23,761 nt of DNA. It comes from JAQTTT01 sp041652755 (GTDB lineage: Archaea > Nanobdellota > Nanobdellia > Tiddalikarchaeales > Tiddalikarchaeaceae). The translations under genes were made by a program, and so were the position numbers. The DNA lies in assembly GCA_041652755.1 (NCBI GenBank), contig JBAZGS010000012.1, forward strand, positions 1-23,761, given 5' to 3'. A model generated the notes under the pieces. That model did not search any database, was not told the DNA's origin, and saw nothing but the letters and a program-made list of their open reading frames with translations. Of this stretch, positions 14,388-22,263 are shown piece by piece. How positions within the stretch are numbered: the stretch's first letter is position 1; every line of letters begins with the position of its first letter.

Positions 14388-15265
14388 GCATTTACCATCT
14401 CGTTAAATTTCGTTGTTGCTAATTTGAGCAATTCGTTGGTGTTTGGCAAAGCATTCTTTTCCAATTTTTTCTGATAAGCGTAGCTTGCTGCTTTGATGAG
14501 TTCAGCATCAGGAACAGAATGCTCTAAAATCAAGTTTCCTGCATTTGTAGCATAAGAATATCCATTGCTTGTTTCATGCGTTGAGACATAAGTTATTGTC
14601 TGGACTGTTTCCCATAATGAATCATTTTTTGGAGAATATTTCTCAAATGCTGCGTTTATTAATTTATCATTTTGGCCTAATGAATTGATTATCATTGCCA
14701 GCTGGATTCCTGGATGAACGCTGATAGTTTTGGAATAATCAATCTGGTTAATCAATGTTCCTAAATTATTGCTTATGCTAAATAATTTGTTCTCTATTTC
14801 AATTTCATTTAGTCTGTGTATTATCCTTTGCCCAACTTTCCCCTCTGAAAGTATCATTCCATTTGAGCAAACCCTTGCATTATGATAAAGCCCTAACTTT
14901 ACAGCCATGTTGCCTAAATTTGCAGGATAAACAACTAAAGGAGTTATTTTCCCTGAACTGTTTTCTATTCCTTTTTCATAAATCCTGATGATTCCTTCCT
15001 TGTATGTTTTTTCAGTGTATTCGCTTCCGAATTGCATGGAACATTTCTCTGCGATTTCTTTAACGCTTATTTGGCTGAACTGATCAGAGACCACTGTAAC
15101 TATTTTATTTCCATATATGCCTAGATATTTATGGTTTTTTAGCCGGTTATATTTTGCTTGCGCATCACCTGTTATTGAATAATCTTTGATATTTATTGAA
15201 TTGGCATTGTGCCATTCAATCTTGTCCTCAAATTTTATTAATTCATCTAAACTATTGAATTTCAT
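14384..15265 (-). CDS. DUF932-like protein
   Basis: The 293-residue protein resembles the DUF932 family, first described from phage and plasmid genes. The strongest match is GLYHNARVCSNGMILSEGKV, corresponding to the RxVCSNGL signature, followed by RIIHRLNEIEIENKL and a late TITYVSTHETSNGYSY. The molecular function of the family is unknown. The gene shares an intergenic region with the divergent TrmB-family regulator and has a strong Shine-Dalgarno sequence, which is unusual in this window. It is co-transcribed with the Cys-containing gene downstream. Confidence 0.65.
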   Translation of the reverse strand: MKFNSLDELIKFEDKIEWHNANSINIKDYSITGDAQAKYNRLKNHKYLGIYGNKIVTVVSDQFSQISVKEIAEKCSMQFGSEYTEKTYKEGIIRIYEKGIENSSGKITPLVVYPANLGNMAVKLGLYHNARVCSNGMILSEGKVGQRIIHRLNEIEIENKLFSISNNLGTLINQIDYSKTISVHPGIQLAMIINSLGQNDKLINAAFEKYSPKNDSLWETVQTITYVSTHETSNGYSYATNAGNLILEHSVPDAELIKAASYAYQKKLEKNALPNTNELLKLATTKFNEMVNA

Positions 15266-15271
15266 ATTTTT

Positions 15272-15279
15272 ATCACCTT
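15272..15279 (-). promoter_or_regulatory. Shine-Dalgarno site of the DUF932-like gene
   Basis: The minus strand reads AAGGTGAT six bases before the ATG at 15265. It complements the 3' end of archaeal 16S rRNA and fixes this start. The gene therefore has a leader, unlike the leaderless genes around it. Confidence 0.6.
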
Positions 15280-15302
15280 AATTGATAATAAGGGCAAAAA
15301 TA

Positions 15303-15312
15303 ATATTTATAA
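15303..15312. promoter_or_regulatory. TATA box of the TrmB-family regulator gene
   Basis: ATATTTATAA lies about 22-31 bases upstream of the ATGs at 15330 and 15339. The near-symmetric AT box may also serve the divergent DUF932-like gene, whose transcript would then start about 25 bases to its left. Confidence 0.5.
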
Positions 15313-15318
15313 ACTTGC

Positions 15319-15338
15319 TACAACTAATTATGGTTGTA
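15319..15338. promoter_or_regulatory. Inverted-repeat operator at the regulator's start
   Basis: TACAAC and GTTGTA, separated by eight bases, form a perfect 6-6 inverted repeat directly between the TATA box and the start codon region. TrmB-family regulators bind dyads of this size, and this position would block transcription initiation, so autorepression is the natural inference. Confidence 0.55.
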
Positions 15339-16061
15339 ATGATGGATTTTTTAAGGAAATTAGGATTGAATAAATATGAATGCTTGTCTTATCTTGCCTT
15401 GTTAAAAGAGGGAGCTATGAGTGCTTACAACATTAGCTCTAAAAGCCAAGTCCCTTTTGGCAGGATTTATGATTCATTAAAAATCCTTGAAAATAAGGGA
15501 TTGATTGAGGTGATTCCCGGAAAGCCCAAGAAATACTTATCAAGAAACCCCAAGAATTCAATAAGCACGCTATTGGATGAAAAAGCAAATGATGTTGAAA
15601 GTTTAAGGAAAGAGATTAACTCTTTTTCTGAGCTTTTTAAAAAAAGCACTAAATCTGACTATGAAATCACATTGTTAAATGGCAAGCACAATTTCGCCAA
15701 ATGCTTAGCTGAGCACTTTGATTACAAAAAAGAGTTCTACGCAACAAGCGAAGCTTTCAAGCTTGAAAAATGGTTCCCTTCAATACAAAGATATGCAACC
15801 CAGCAGCCTAGCAGAAGATTCGTGCTCTTGGATAAAAACAAAGCTGATGCAAAAAGGATAAAGGAACTGAAAGACTTTGGGATAAACTTAAGGCATTACC
15901 CTTTAGAGAATGTCAGGTTCTTGGTGAGCGACGAAGAATTGGTAACAATATCCATTCAGGAAAATAATGATTTCACAACAATCCATGCAAGAAATAAATC
16001 CTTAGGCAAAGCAATGACCAAAATAATCAATGACATCTGGGACAAGGCTGAAAAATTATAA
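15330..16061 (+). CDS. TrmB-family transcriptional regulator
   Basis: The protein of about 243 residues begins with a winged-helix domain: LRKLGLNKYECLSYLALLKE, then AYNISSKSQVPFGRIYDSLK and ILENKGLIEVIPGKPKKYL, the classic TrmB/sugar-specific regulator N-terminus. A short coiled-coil (ANDVESLRKEINSFSELFKK) and a TrmB-like middle domain follow. The C-terminal sugar-binding domain of full TrmB is absent, as in shorter paralogues. Start codons at 15330, 15339 and 15342 are possible; I prefer the first. The likely target is its own promoter and perhaps the divergent DUF932-like operon. Its stop overlaps that of the exporter gene by six bases. Confidence 0.88.
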   Translation: MVVMMDFLRKLGLNKYECLSYLALLKEGAMSAYNISSKSQVPFGRIYDSLKILENKGLIEVIPGKPKKYLSRNPKNSISTLLDEKANDVESLRKEINSFSELFKKSTKSDYEITLLNGKHNFAKCLAEHFDYKKEFYATSEAFKLEKWFPSIQRYATQQPSRRFVLLDKNKADAKRIKELKDFGINLRHYPLENVRFLVSDEELVTISIQENNDFTTIHARNKSLGKAMTKIINDIWDKAEKL

Positions 16062-16679
16062 TAATGACATCACTGCATTAATTCCAAATTTTGCTGCAAA
16101 ATATAATAATATTAAACCTGCTGCTAAAGAAAAATACCTCAGGATTTTATCATTAAGGAATTTTTTCTTGAAAAAATGAATTAAGGTTAGCAATAATATA
16201 AACCATAATATAACCCCTATTTCTATTGTTAAGCTTAATAATAATGTTACTAAATTAAGGTTTCCTTGAATTTGGCTGATTATTGAGCCAAAAACCCCAA
16301 TCCACCAAAAAATAGTCATAGGATTAGATATTGCTATCAAGTAACCTGTTATGAATGAATTTTTTTCCAGCTTTACTTTTTTGTCTTCAAGCTTTAAACT
16401 CTTATACTCCTTAATGCTTAAATAAGCAAGCCTTCCAAGCATGAATGCACCAAGACTGTAAAGACAAGTTTTTACATATACAATTTGAATTATGCTCGAG
16501 AGTCCAAAATAAACCAATAATAAATAGGTTATATCTGCACATACCGCACCCAATATTATTAAGAATGCTGTTTTGAAATTGTTTTTCAATGCTGATTTGA
16601 CTGCTGCAATAGTAACCCCTCCAATAGGAATTGCTAGCGAAAAACCTAAGATTATGTTTTGAAAAATAATATCAAGCAT
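16056..16679 (-). CDS. LysE-family exporter
   Basis: The 207-residue membrane protein has about six spans. Family marks are the N-terminal FSLAIPIGGVTIAAVKSALK (usual PGP replaced by PIGG) and the central AISNPMTIFWWIGVFG. LysE proteins export amino acids or similar small cations in exchange for protons; the substrate here is unknown. It is convergent with the TrmB-type regulator. No LysR-type gene, the common partner in bacteria, is present. Confidence 0.9.
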   Translation of the reverse strand: MLDIIFQNIILGFSLAIPIGGVTIAAVKSALKNNFKTAFLIILGAVCADITYLLLVYFGLSSIIQIVYVKTCLYSLGAFMLGRLAYLSIKEYKSLKLEDKKVKLEKNSFITGYLIAISNPMTIFWWIGVFGSIISQIQGNLNLVTLLLSLTIEIGVILWFILLLTLIHFFKKKFLNDKILRYFSLAAGLILLYFAAKFGINAVMSLL

Positions 16680-16734
16680 TTTTATTATAATAGTTTTATT
16701 GTTTATTAATTTATTTAAAATAAATTAAAAAATT

Positions 16735-16893
16735 TGTCGGTGGGGAGATTTGAACTCCCGACCTCTACGTTTCCCAATAATTGTTAAACGTTTAACCAAT
16801 TCGTCATCCCCCCATGAAATGGGAGTCAGCGCTCACAAGTTTAAATTTATTTACTTATGAGCGTAGCGCTCTACCAGTCTGAGCTACACCGAC
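16735..16893 (-). tRNA. tRNA-Met(CAT), elongator, with 85-base intron
   Basis: Read on the minus strand, exon 1 (16893-16856) has acceptor GTCGGTG, D-arm GCTC/GAGC and anticodon stem CTACG ending CTCATA. Exon 2 (16770-16735) begins at A38, then CGTAG, a T-arm GGGAG-TTCAAAT-CTCCC and CACCGAC plus A73. The acceptor pairs perfectly. The anticodon is CAT; the D-arm and acceptor are of the elongator Met type rather than the archaeal initiator. The intron is at position 37/38, the canonical archaeal site. Confidence 0.93.
16771..16855 (-). other. tRNA-Met intron at 37/38
   Basis: The 85-base intron is unusually structured. GCTCATAAG of the exon/intron junction is complementary to CTTGTGAGC inside the intron (nine pairs, one G-U). 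CTCCCAT/ATGGGGG form a seven-pair hairpin. CGTTT/AAACG form a third stem spanning the 3' junction. A bulge-helix-bulge fold needed by the splicing endonuclease is likely but I could not fix its exact pairing. Confidence 0.7.
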
Positions 16894-16941
16894 ATTTAAT
16901 TAAAACTAATCATTTTTGGTTTTAAAAAATTATTTATCTGT

Positions 16942-17679
16942 TTATTTAGACCTATAAACCAAAAAATCCCTAAAAACTATTCCAAAATCAATTGGAGCAA
17001 AAAAATTAAAATCCTCAAAAAATGCATCATTTCCTTTTATCCCTTCAATAAAAATATTTGATATTGTTTTATTTGATAAAAAAAGTTCATCCATTAATTG
17101 CCATATTTTTTCAGCATAATTTAAGCTTCCAAAGCTTATAGAGTAACATAAATAATTCTCCCATTTGTCCAAATTATTATATTCTAAAGAGTTATTTTTC
17201 AACAAGGAAAGTTCATTTTTAAAAGAAGTATATTCATTAAATTTTTTCCTTCCCTCTTCAGTCAAGGAAAATATTAATCCCAAAAAAGATTTTTTAAAAA
17301 ATCCTTTTTGTTCAAGCTCTTTATTTAATGATTCGCGCCATTTTTTATAAAATCCTTTGAATTCAGGGTCTTTTGTAACATTTTGTTCAAGCTCTTCTTG
17401 ATTGATTACGAAATATCCTTTATATTTTTTTAATAATTCAAGAAGCATTTTTTCAAAATCCATTAAGCCAACCCAAGATTTATCTGCAAGCAAATATTGA
17501 TAATTGTGATAATATTTATTGTTAATGTTTTTTTCCAAAGGAGCAATTCTTTTTACAGTTAAATATTTTCTTCTAAGTAAATCAACAATGGTTGCGCTCA
17601 AAGCATCAGGATAATTTTTTGTAACAATTATTCCTGCAATTCCTGGCGCATCTTTTAATACTAAATCATTGAAAACCAT
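16942..17679 (-). CDS. DUF2207-like C-terminal domain protein
   Basis: The 245-residue soluble protein resembles the cytoplasmic C-terminal part of DUF2207 membrane proteins: PGIAGIIVTKNYPDALSATI followed by VDLLRRKYLTVKRI is the small winged-helix-like segment, and a late WENYLCYSISFGSLNYAEKI matches the family's wekYLpYAvalG signature. The extracellular N-terminal domain and membrane spans of full-length members are missing, so it is either a truncated gene or a stand-alone domain. It has an intact start, and no remnant of the missing part is visible upstream. It lies downstream of the stomatin-like gene on the same strand, about 70 bases away. Confidence 0.65.
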   Translation of the reverse strand: MVFNDLVLKDAPGIAGIIVTKNYPDALSATIVDLLRRKYLTVKRIAPLEKNINNKYYHNYQYLLADKSWVGLMDFEKMLLELLKKYKGYFVINQEELEQNVTKDPEFKGFYKKWRESLNKELEQKGFFKKSFLGLIFSLTEEGRKKFNEYTSFKNELSLLKNNSLEYNNLDKWENYLCYSISFGSLNYAEKIWQLMDELFLSNKTISNIFIEGIKGNDAFFEDFNFFAPIDFGIVFRDFLVYRSK

Positions 17680-17751
17680 TTTGATAATTAATGCTTTGGA
17701 ATTTTAAAAAATTAATTGTTTAAATAATAAAAAAATAAAAAGAAGAATTAA

Positions 17752-18552
17752 TTATTCTTCTCTTTTTTTACCATAGCTAAAAGTCATTGCTCCTTTGCTT
17801 AATGCTGCTGCTGTATATTCTGCGCCTTTTCCTTGCATCATTTCCCATGGAAGGGCAAATACTAAAGTGTTGCTTTGATCTTGGCTTACATCACTAATTG
17901 TTGAAAGAACTCTTAATTGCATAGCTCCTTGAGTTTTAGCTAATTCATCAGCTGCTAATTTAAGTTTTTTAGAAGCTTCTAATTCTCCTTGTGCAGAGAT
18001 TATAACTGCTCTTTTCTCCCTTTCTGCTTCTGCTTGCCTAGCCATTACTCTTTTCAAATCAGCAGGAAGTTCAATGTTTTGTAGCTTTACTTGATCAATA
18101 TCTATTCCCCAAGCATCAACTTTTTGGTCAACACTGTCTTTTATTGATTTAGCTATTGCCTCTTTTTGGCTTAAAAGCTCATCAAGTTCTTTTTCACCAA
18201 CAACATCCCTTAAAGACCCTAATGATTGTTGTTCAACATTTCTTAGGTAATTGCCTACATCAATTATTGCTTTTTTTACATTAATAACTTTATAGAAAAC
18301 TACAGCATCAACATATACTGAAATGTTGTCTTTAGTTATGACTTCCTGTTTTTGAATATCCATAGTCATTAATCTTACATCAACTTTCACATAATTTTCA
18401 ATAAAAGGTATTTTAAAGTTTAGTCCAGAGCTAGTCATTCTTGAAAATTTTCCAAGCCTGAAAATTATTGATTTTTCCCACTCTTTATTAATAAACAAGA
18501 ACATTGGGGAAAAAAACAATGCAACAAAGATTAATATTATCCACTCAATCAT
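17752..18552 (-). CDS. SPFH/stomatin-like membrane protein
   Basis: The 266-residue protein has an N-terminal membrane anchor (residues 1-22), a band 7/SPFH domain (EKSIIFRLGKFSRMTSSGLN through DVRLMTMDIQKQEVITKDNI, then VVFYKVINVKKAIIDVGNYL) and a coiled-coil segment ending AEAEREKRAVIISAQGELEA. This matches prokaryotic stomatins, which oligomerise at membrane microdomains. They are often paired with an NfeD protein; no NfeD gene is present here, and the neighbour is instead the DUF2207-like gene. Confidence 0.94.
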   Translation of the reverse strand: MIEWIILIFVALFFSPMFLFINKEWEKSIIFRLGKFSRMTSSGLNFKIPFIENYVKVDVRLMTMDIQKQEVITKDNISVYVDAVVFYKVINVKKAIIDVGNYLRNVEQQSLGSLRDVVGEKELDELLSQKEAIAKSIKDSVDQKVDAWGIDIDQVKLQNIELPADLKRVMARQAEAEREKRAVIISAQGELEASKKLKLAADELAKTQGAMQLRVLSTISDVSQDQSNTLVFALPWEMMQGKGAEYTAAALSKGAMTFSYGKKREE

Positions 18553-18693
18553 GCTTTAAAAAAATCATGCAAAGTATTTAAGCTTTTCATAGAGGCAGAA
18601 AAAGTTCTTAAAAACTAGTTAGTGCTTCTTTAAAAAAATAGTTGTCAAGAAATGTGATAAATATTTTAAAGCAATGAAATAATACAAAAGGTT

Positions 18694-19287
18694 ATGGCTT
18701 ACAAAGCAGCAATAATTGGTTGCCACGGTGTTGGAAAAACAACTCTTGTAAAGAGATTATCCAACAATTTCAAGGTTTTTGGAGAAGTCGCAATCAACAG
18801 CTTCATGGGCCATGACAGCTTCCTTTCAGAGGTTAAAATCTTAGTTGATAACATATTATTGAACAAAAAAGTGGCAGAAACAAGGGCTGATTGCATAAGT
18901 GACAGGTTCGCATTCCTTGATGCAATAATTTACTCGGAAGCGTTTTACAGGCTTGGATGGATTAATACAGAGCAGCTGAAAGCTATTTATTCCATTGTCA
19001 ATAACAGCAAGCATGAATGGGTTTATCCTGAAAAAATAATAGTGATGAATGATTCAAAAGATTTGATTATGAACAATATTGCAAAAAGAGCGAGAAACAA
19101 AAAATTGAACGAGACTGATGAGGAATTCTTAGGTATGACTCTTCAAATGTTCAACGATTTCTACACAGGGCATATTAATTTCCAGTTCCTTAAGCCTGAA
19201 ATTAAGAAAAAGATTGACTCAATCCCTAAATTTGAAATCAAATGCTACGAAGACATAAGGAATGTCTTAGATATTTTGAACAATTAA
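18694..19287 (+). CDS. P-loop NTPase, small-molecule-kinase-like
   Basis: The 197-residue protein has a Walker A motif GCHGVGKTTLVKRL (residues 9-22) right at the start. SDRFAFLDAIIY has the DR motif of deoxynucleoside/thymidylate kinase-like proteins, and NIAKRARNKKLNETDEEFL looks like a lid with two Arg. This supports a nucleoside/nucleotide kinase or AAA_28-type ATPase. The substrate cannot be determined. It has its own AT-rich promoter region (18553-18693), which otherwise holds nothing notable. Confidence 0.75.
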   Translation: MAYKAAIIGCHGVGKTTLVKRLSNNFKVFGEVAINSFMGHDSFLSEVKILVDNILLNKKVAETRADCISDRFAFLDAIIYSEAFYRLGWINTEQLKAIYSIVNNSKHEWVYPEKIIVMNDSKDLIMNNIAKRARNKKLNETDEEFLGMTLQMFNDFYTGHINFQFLKPEIKKKIDSIPKFEIKCYEDIRNVLDILNN

Positions 19288-19300
19288 TTCTAAATAAATC

Positions 19301-19930
19301 TTATTCGCTTGATTTTTTTTCTAATTTATAAGTTACTATTTTTTTGAAAAGGTAATTATTATTTAATATTATGTCCCCATCTTCATTGGTTCTAAAGTAA
19401 TTGCTGTATTCATGGTTTGAAAGCTTTGAAAGCTTGACAAGCCCTTCCTTGCTGCACATTGAATCAGGCAAGCAGGTAAGGTTATTATAGCTTATGTCAA
19501 AATCTTCAAGCTGTTCAGCATTGATTTCTGGCAATTCTTTCAAATCATTTAGTTTGAAACTAAAGTATTTTAATTTTAATTTAGTGATGCTTTCAGGCAA
19601 GTATTGCATTCCCATTTCTTCTAATATTAAGTTTTCTAAATTCCCTAAATCCCCTACATTTGAAGGCAATATGAAAGAAGGATTATGTGAGCGCTTCAAA
19701 TAAGCTGGAAGAGGAAGGTTAACATAGAGTTCTTTAATGCTTCCTTCCTTATTAACCACAACATATGCAATATTGGCTCCTTTTTTTGTCTCTTGCCCTT
19801 CATTATAAAACTGCAACTCTACACTTTTGTATCTTTTGATTTGTTTATCCAACTCCTGCAAGAATTCAAATTGGTTCTCAGGCATATTATAGTCATTCTT
19901 TAAAGTTTGCTCAATAACTTGTTCCATCAT
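19301..19930 (-). CDS. Leucine-rich-repeat protein
   Basis: The 209-residue product has an alpha/beta N-terminal part (MMEQVIEQTLKNDYNMPENQ) and then short leucine-rich repeats: LGNLENLILEEMGMQYLPES, ITKLKLKYFSFKLNDLKELP and AEQLEDFDISYNNLTCLPDS. No signal peptide or membrane span is seen, so it is likely a cytoplasmic binding protein. A TATA-like TTTTTAAATAGG lies about 25 bases upstream, directly after a degenerate tRNA-3'-half-like element (19987-20028). Confidence 0.75.
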   Translation of the reverse strand: MMEQVIEQTLKNDYNMPENQFEFLQELDKQIKRYKSVELQFYNEGQETKKGANIAYVVVNKEGSIKELYVNLPLPAYLKRSHNPSFILPSNVGDLGNLENLILEEMGMQYLPESITKLKLKYFSFKLNDLKELPEINAEQLEDFDISYNNLTCLPDSMCSKEGLVKLSKLSNHEYSNYFRTNEDGDIILNNNYLFKKIVTYKLEKKSSE

Positions 19931-19986
19931 ATTTTGGAATTAAATCCTATTTAAAAATGTTTGTTACCATTAAATAGTAAAATAAT

Positions 19987-20028
19987 TGAACCTGCCAAGA
20001 TTTAAACCCCCTCCTATTTTTTCAAGCA
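19987..20028 (-). repeat. Degenerate tRNA-3'-half-like element D
   Basis: The minus strand contains GGGGGTTTAAATCTTGG, which recalls a T-arm, ending GCAGGTTCA. Over 25 positions about 17 match the 3' end of the repeats at 22.1/22.7 kb (GAGGGTTCAAATCCCACC and then GGGCTCA). Upstream it has GCTTGAAAAAATAGG, resembling their GCATAGAAAAGGG block. It sits directly upstream of the LRR gene promoter. The similarity is moderate. Confidence 0.4.
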
Positions 20029-20084
20029 CGGGTTTTGACATTAAAAGTTAATTTTAAAAAATTTAGGCAAATCAAATATAATTA

Positions 20085-21056
20085 ATGAGTGAAGTTATTT
20101 TTTCAAAAGATTTTGATAATCTTTTGAACAATGTTGACTTTAGCAAGTTAGGAAAAAGAACTGCAATAAAGTTGCATTTTGGTGAAAGGGGCTGCACAAC
20201 TTTTCTTAATCCTTCTTATGCAAAGAGATTATATGATAAAATAAAAAAGCCCGATAACGTTGTTGAATTGATTGAATGCAATGCTTTATACAAAGGCTCT
20301 CGTTCAAACAAAACTAATCATTTAAAGATTGCAAAAGAGCATGGCTTCGATTTTGCTCCAATTAAAATACTTGACGGCGAATTAGGAAATGAGTATGTTA
20401 ATATTGATGGATGCAAATTAGGGAAAGGGATTAAAGATTATGATTCTTTGATTGTTCTAACTCATTTCAAGGGCCACATGATGGCTGGACTCGGCGGAGC
20501 ATTGAAGAATGTTGGAATGGGTCTTGGAAGCAGGGCTGGAAAGTTAGACATGCACTCAACAATTAAGCCGAGTGTTAATGAAAAAAAATGCATTGCTTGC
20601 GGAGCGTGCGTAAAGAGCTGCCCAGCGAGTGCAATAATCTTAGATAAAAAAGCGCGAATAAGCCCAAAAGTTTGCATAGGATGCGCTACTTGCATTGAAG
20701 TTTGCCCAGAGAATGCAATAAATATTCCCTGGTCCAGCTCTTCGCCTGAAAGACTGCAGGAAAGGATTTGCGACTATTCGAAAGCAATATTGTCACTTTT
20801 TAAGAATGTTATTTTTATTAATTGCTTAATTAATATTACTCCTCAATGTGATTGCCATAATAGTAAGCAAAAAATATTATGCAAAGACATTGGCTTTTTA
20901 TATTCAAAGAATATTGTTAGCATTGATTCCTGCTCTAAAGATTTATTTACTGAAAATGATTTGCTTAAAAATAATGTGAAGAAATTTATGCACTTCATTG
21001 ATTATGCTGAAAAGATTAAGTTAGGCAGCAAAAAATATAATTTGATAAATAAATAA
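20085..21056 (+). CDS. DUF362 protein with two [4Fe-4S] ferredoxin motifs
   Basis: The 323-residue protein has the DUF362 domain in its first 160 residues (AIKLHFGERGCTTFLNP, KTNHLKIAKEHGFDFAP, THFKGHMMAGLGGALKNVGM), followed by CIACGACVKSCP and CIGCATCIEVCP, each a complete four-Cys motif for [4Fe-4S] clusters. It then continues with additional Cys (CDCHNSKQKILC) that are less typical. The family's activity is unknown, but electron transfer is expected. The gene ends 13 bases from the convergent radical SAM gene. Confidence 0.9.
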   Translation: MSEVIFSKDFDNLLNNVDFSKLGKRTAIKLHFGERGCTTFLNPSYAKRLYDKIKKPDNVVELIECNALYKGSRSNKTNHLKIAKEHGFDFAPIKILDGELGNEYVNIDGCKLGKGIKDYDSLIVLTHFKGHMMAGLGGALKNVGMGLGSRAGKLDMHSTIKPSVNEKKCIACGACVKSCPASAIILDKKARISPKVCIGCATCIEVCPENAINIPWSSSSPERLQERICDYSKAILSLFKNVIFINCLINITPQCDCHNSKQKILCKDIGFLYSKNIVSIDSCSKDLFTENDLLKNNVKKFMHFIDYAEKIKLGSKKYNLINK

Positions 21057-21069
21057 TTTTTTTTAAAAT

Positions 21070-22068
21070 TCATAATCCTAAATTAGATTTAATATCATAA
21101 TTTTCAATATATAATCCCTTCATAAATTCCCTTGATTTAGAAAGTTTTTTTTCAATTGTTGGTATTGCATCACCATGATTTATTGTGTCCATGAAGATAT
21201 TATAGCATGGTTGTATAACTCCATTAGGATTTATTCTTGTCCAAGCAATGCCTTCATCGCAAAAAGTATCTTTTGAAAGGCAACATTTGGGTGAATGAAC
21301 TCCTTTTGTTCTTATTAGTATATTAACATCATTGTACTTGAAATCATAAAAGAATTGGAATTTTTTCTGGCATATGTTAATCTTTAATCCAGGATTCATT
21401 TTAGAAAGATAATCAACATATGAAATAATTGGAAGATCCTCTGCAATATTGTTGGCAAGACAGGGTATCATTTTTAGATAAACATTAGTTGAGTTTATTT
21501 TCTCATTTTTTATCAGATTTACAAAATTGTTAAAATCCTCCCATTCCGTTTTAAGAGAAGTGACAACCCTGTTAATAACAATTTCGTTTGTGCAACTTGA
21601 TAAGTCTTTTAGATTTTTTATTACTTCATCAAATTTATCTATTCCCCTGTAGTTCTTATAGTTCTCCTTTGACGATTCTAGGCTTATTCTGAATTCAAGT
21701 GAAGGATACTTTCTCGCAAGATTTATTATCCTATTATCTGTTGCATTCGTTGTTAAATAAACAGGTATGTTTTCATTGACGCATAAATCAACTAAGCTCT
21801 CAACGCATGAAAAATTTAAAGTGGGTTCTCCTCCAGACAAAGTAACCCTGTTAACTCCAAGGTGCTTTCCTGCTAAAATTATATTTCTAAAATCAGCATT
21901 ATCTAGCAGTTCAGGCATGTAATTGGTGGAGCCAATGCTTCCTTCTTCAAAGCAATATTTGCAGCTTGAATTGCACTTTTTAGTCACTAAAATCCTTAAG
22001 GTATTATTTGCATTATCTATATATTGTTTAAACAAATCCCCTTTCTCATAAGTTGTTATCTTACCCAT
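21070..22068 (-). CDS. Radical SAM protein with C-terminal auxiliary Cys cluster
   Basis: The 332-residue enzyme carries the CxxxCxxC motif (KKCNSSCKYCFEEG, Cys 32, 36, 39) that binds the [4Fe-4S] cluster for S-adenosylmethionine cleavage, and LSGGEPTLNF for SAM binding. The C-terminal part has KCCLSKDTFCDEG and then GVIQPCYN, similar to the auxiliary-cluster (SPASM/twitch or MoaA-like) region. It could modify a peptide, make a cofactor, or be MoaA-like, but the GGR tail of MoaA is absent and no precursor peptide is recognised. It lies just downstream of repeat A and its promoter (TTTTTAAACA). Confidence 0.88.
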   Translation of the reverse strand: MGKITTYEKGDLFKQYIDNANNTLRILVTKKCNSSCKYCFEEGSIGSTNYMPELLDNADFRNIILAGKHLGVNRVTLSGGEPTLNFSCVESLVDLCVNENIPVYLTTNATDNRIINLARKYPSLEFRISLESSKENYKNYRGIDKFDEVIKNLKDLSSCTNEIVINRVVTSLKTEWEDFNNFVNLIKNEKINSTNVYLKMIPCLANNIAEDLPIISYVDYLSKMNPGLKINICQKKFQFFYDFKYNDVNILIRTKGVHSPKCCLSKDTFCDEGIAWTRINPNGVIQPCYNIFMDTINHGDAIPTIEKKLSKSREFMKGLYIENYDIKSNLGL

Positions 22069-22105
22069 TCAAAAAACCATAAAAAGCTTTGTTTAAAAAT
22101 GTTTT

Positions 22106-22165
22106 TGAGCCCGGTGGGATTTGAACCCTCAACCCTTTTCTATGCAATTGTTTAGTTGCTTTCAT
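22106..22165 (-). repeat. tRNA-3'-half-like repeat A (60 bp)
   Basis: This 60-bp sequence occurs again, with no mismatch, at 22714-22773. Its minus strand ends GAGGGTTCAAATCCCACC and then GGGCTCA, which over its last 23 bases is identical to the 3' end (T-arm, acceptor, discriminator) of tRNA-Lys at 23635. The part before it (GCAACTAAACAATTGC and TAGAAAAGGG) has no counterpart in that tRNA, and there is no D-arm or matching acceptor 5' strand upstream. It therefore is not a functional tRNA. Confidence 0.85.
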
Positions 22166-22167
22166 AA

Positions 22168-22197
22168 TTGGACACATTATTAAATAATATTGTCCAA
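22168..22197. repeat. Variable hairpin of repeat unit A
   Basis: TTGGACA and TGTCCAA pair over seven bases, enclosing an AT-rich inner hairpin (ATTAT/ATAAT type). The corresponding place in unit B has a different hairpin. It is followed by AAGAACATAAAAAAG (22196-22210), shared with unit B. Confidence 0.6.
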
Positions 22198-22263
22198 GAA
22201 CATAAAAAAGCATTGGATTTAGTGAAAGAATTATTTTTATACTATTGATAAATTTAAAGAGTC

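Noticed and set aside
16735..16855. A second tRNA nested within the tRNA-Met intron
   Set aside because: There is a D-arm-like GACG/CGTT with GG in the loop and GGGGGGAT complementary to ATCTCCCC, but the latter is the T-arm of tRNA-Met and no separate T-arm exists, so no cloverleaf can form.
22106..22210. Repeat A as a split or permuted tRNA gene half
   Set aside because: The bases in place of the anticodon stem 3' strand (GAAAA) have no matching partner, the loop does not give a sensible anticodon, no acceptor 5' strand (GGGYCCG) is found within a few bases after the CTCA end (permuted) or before it (normal), and an intact tRNA-Lys is present.
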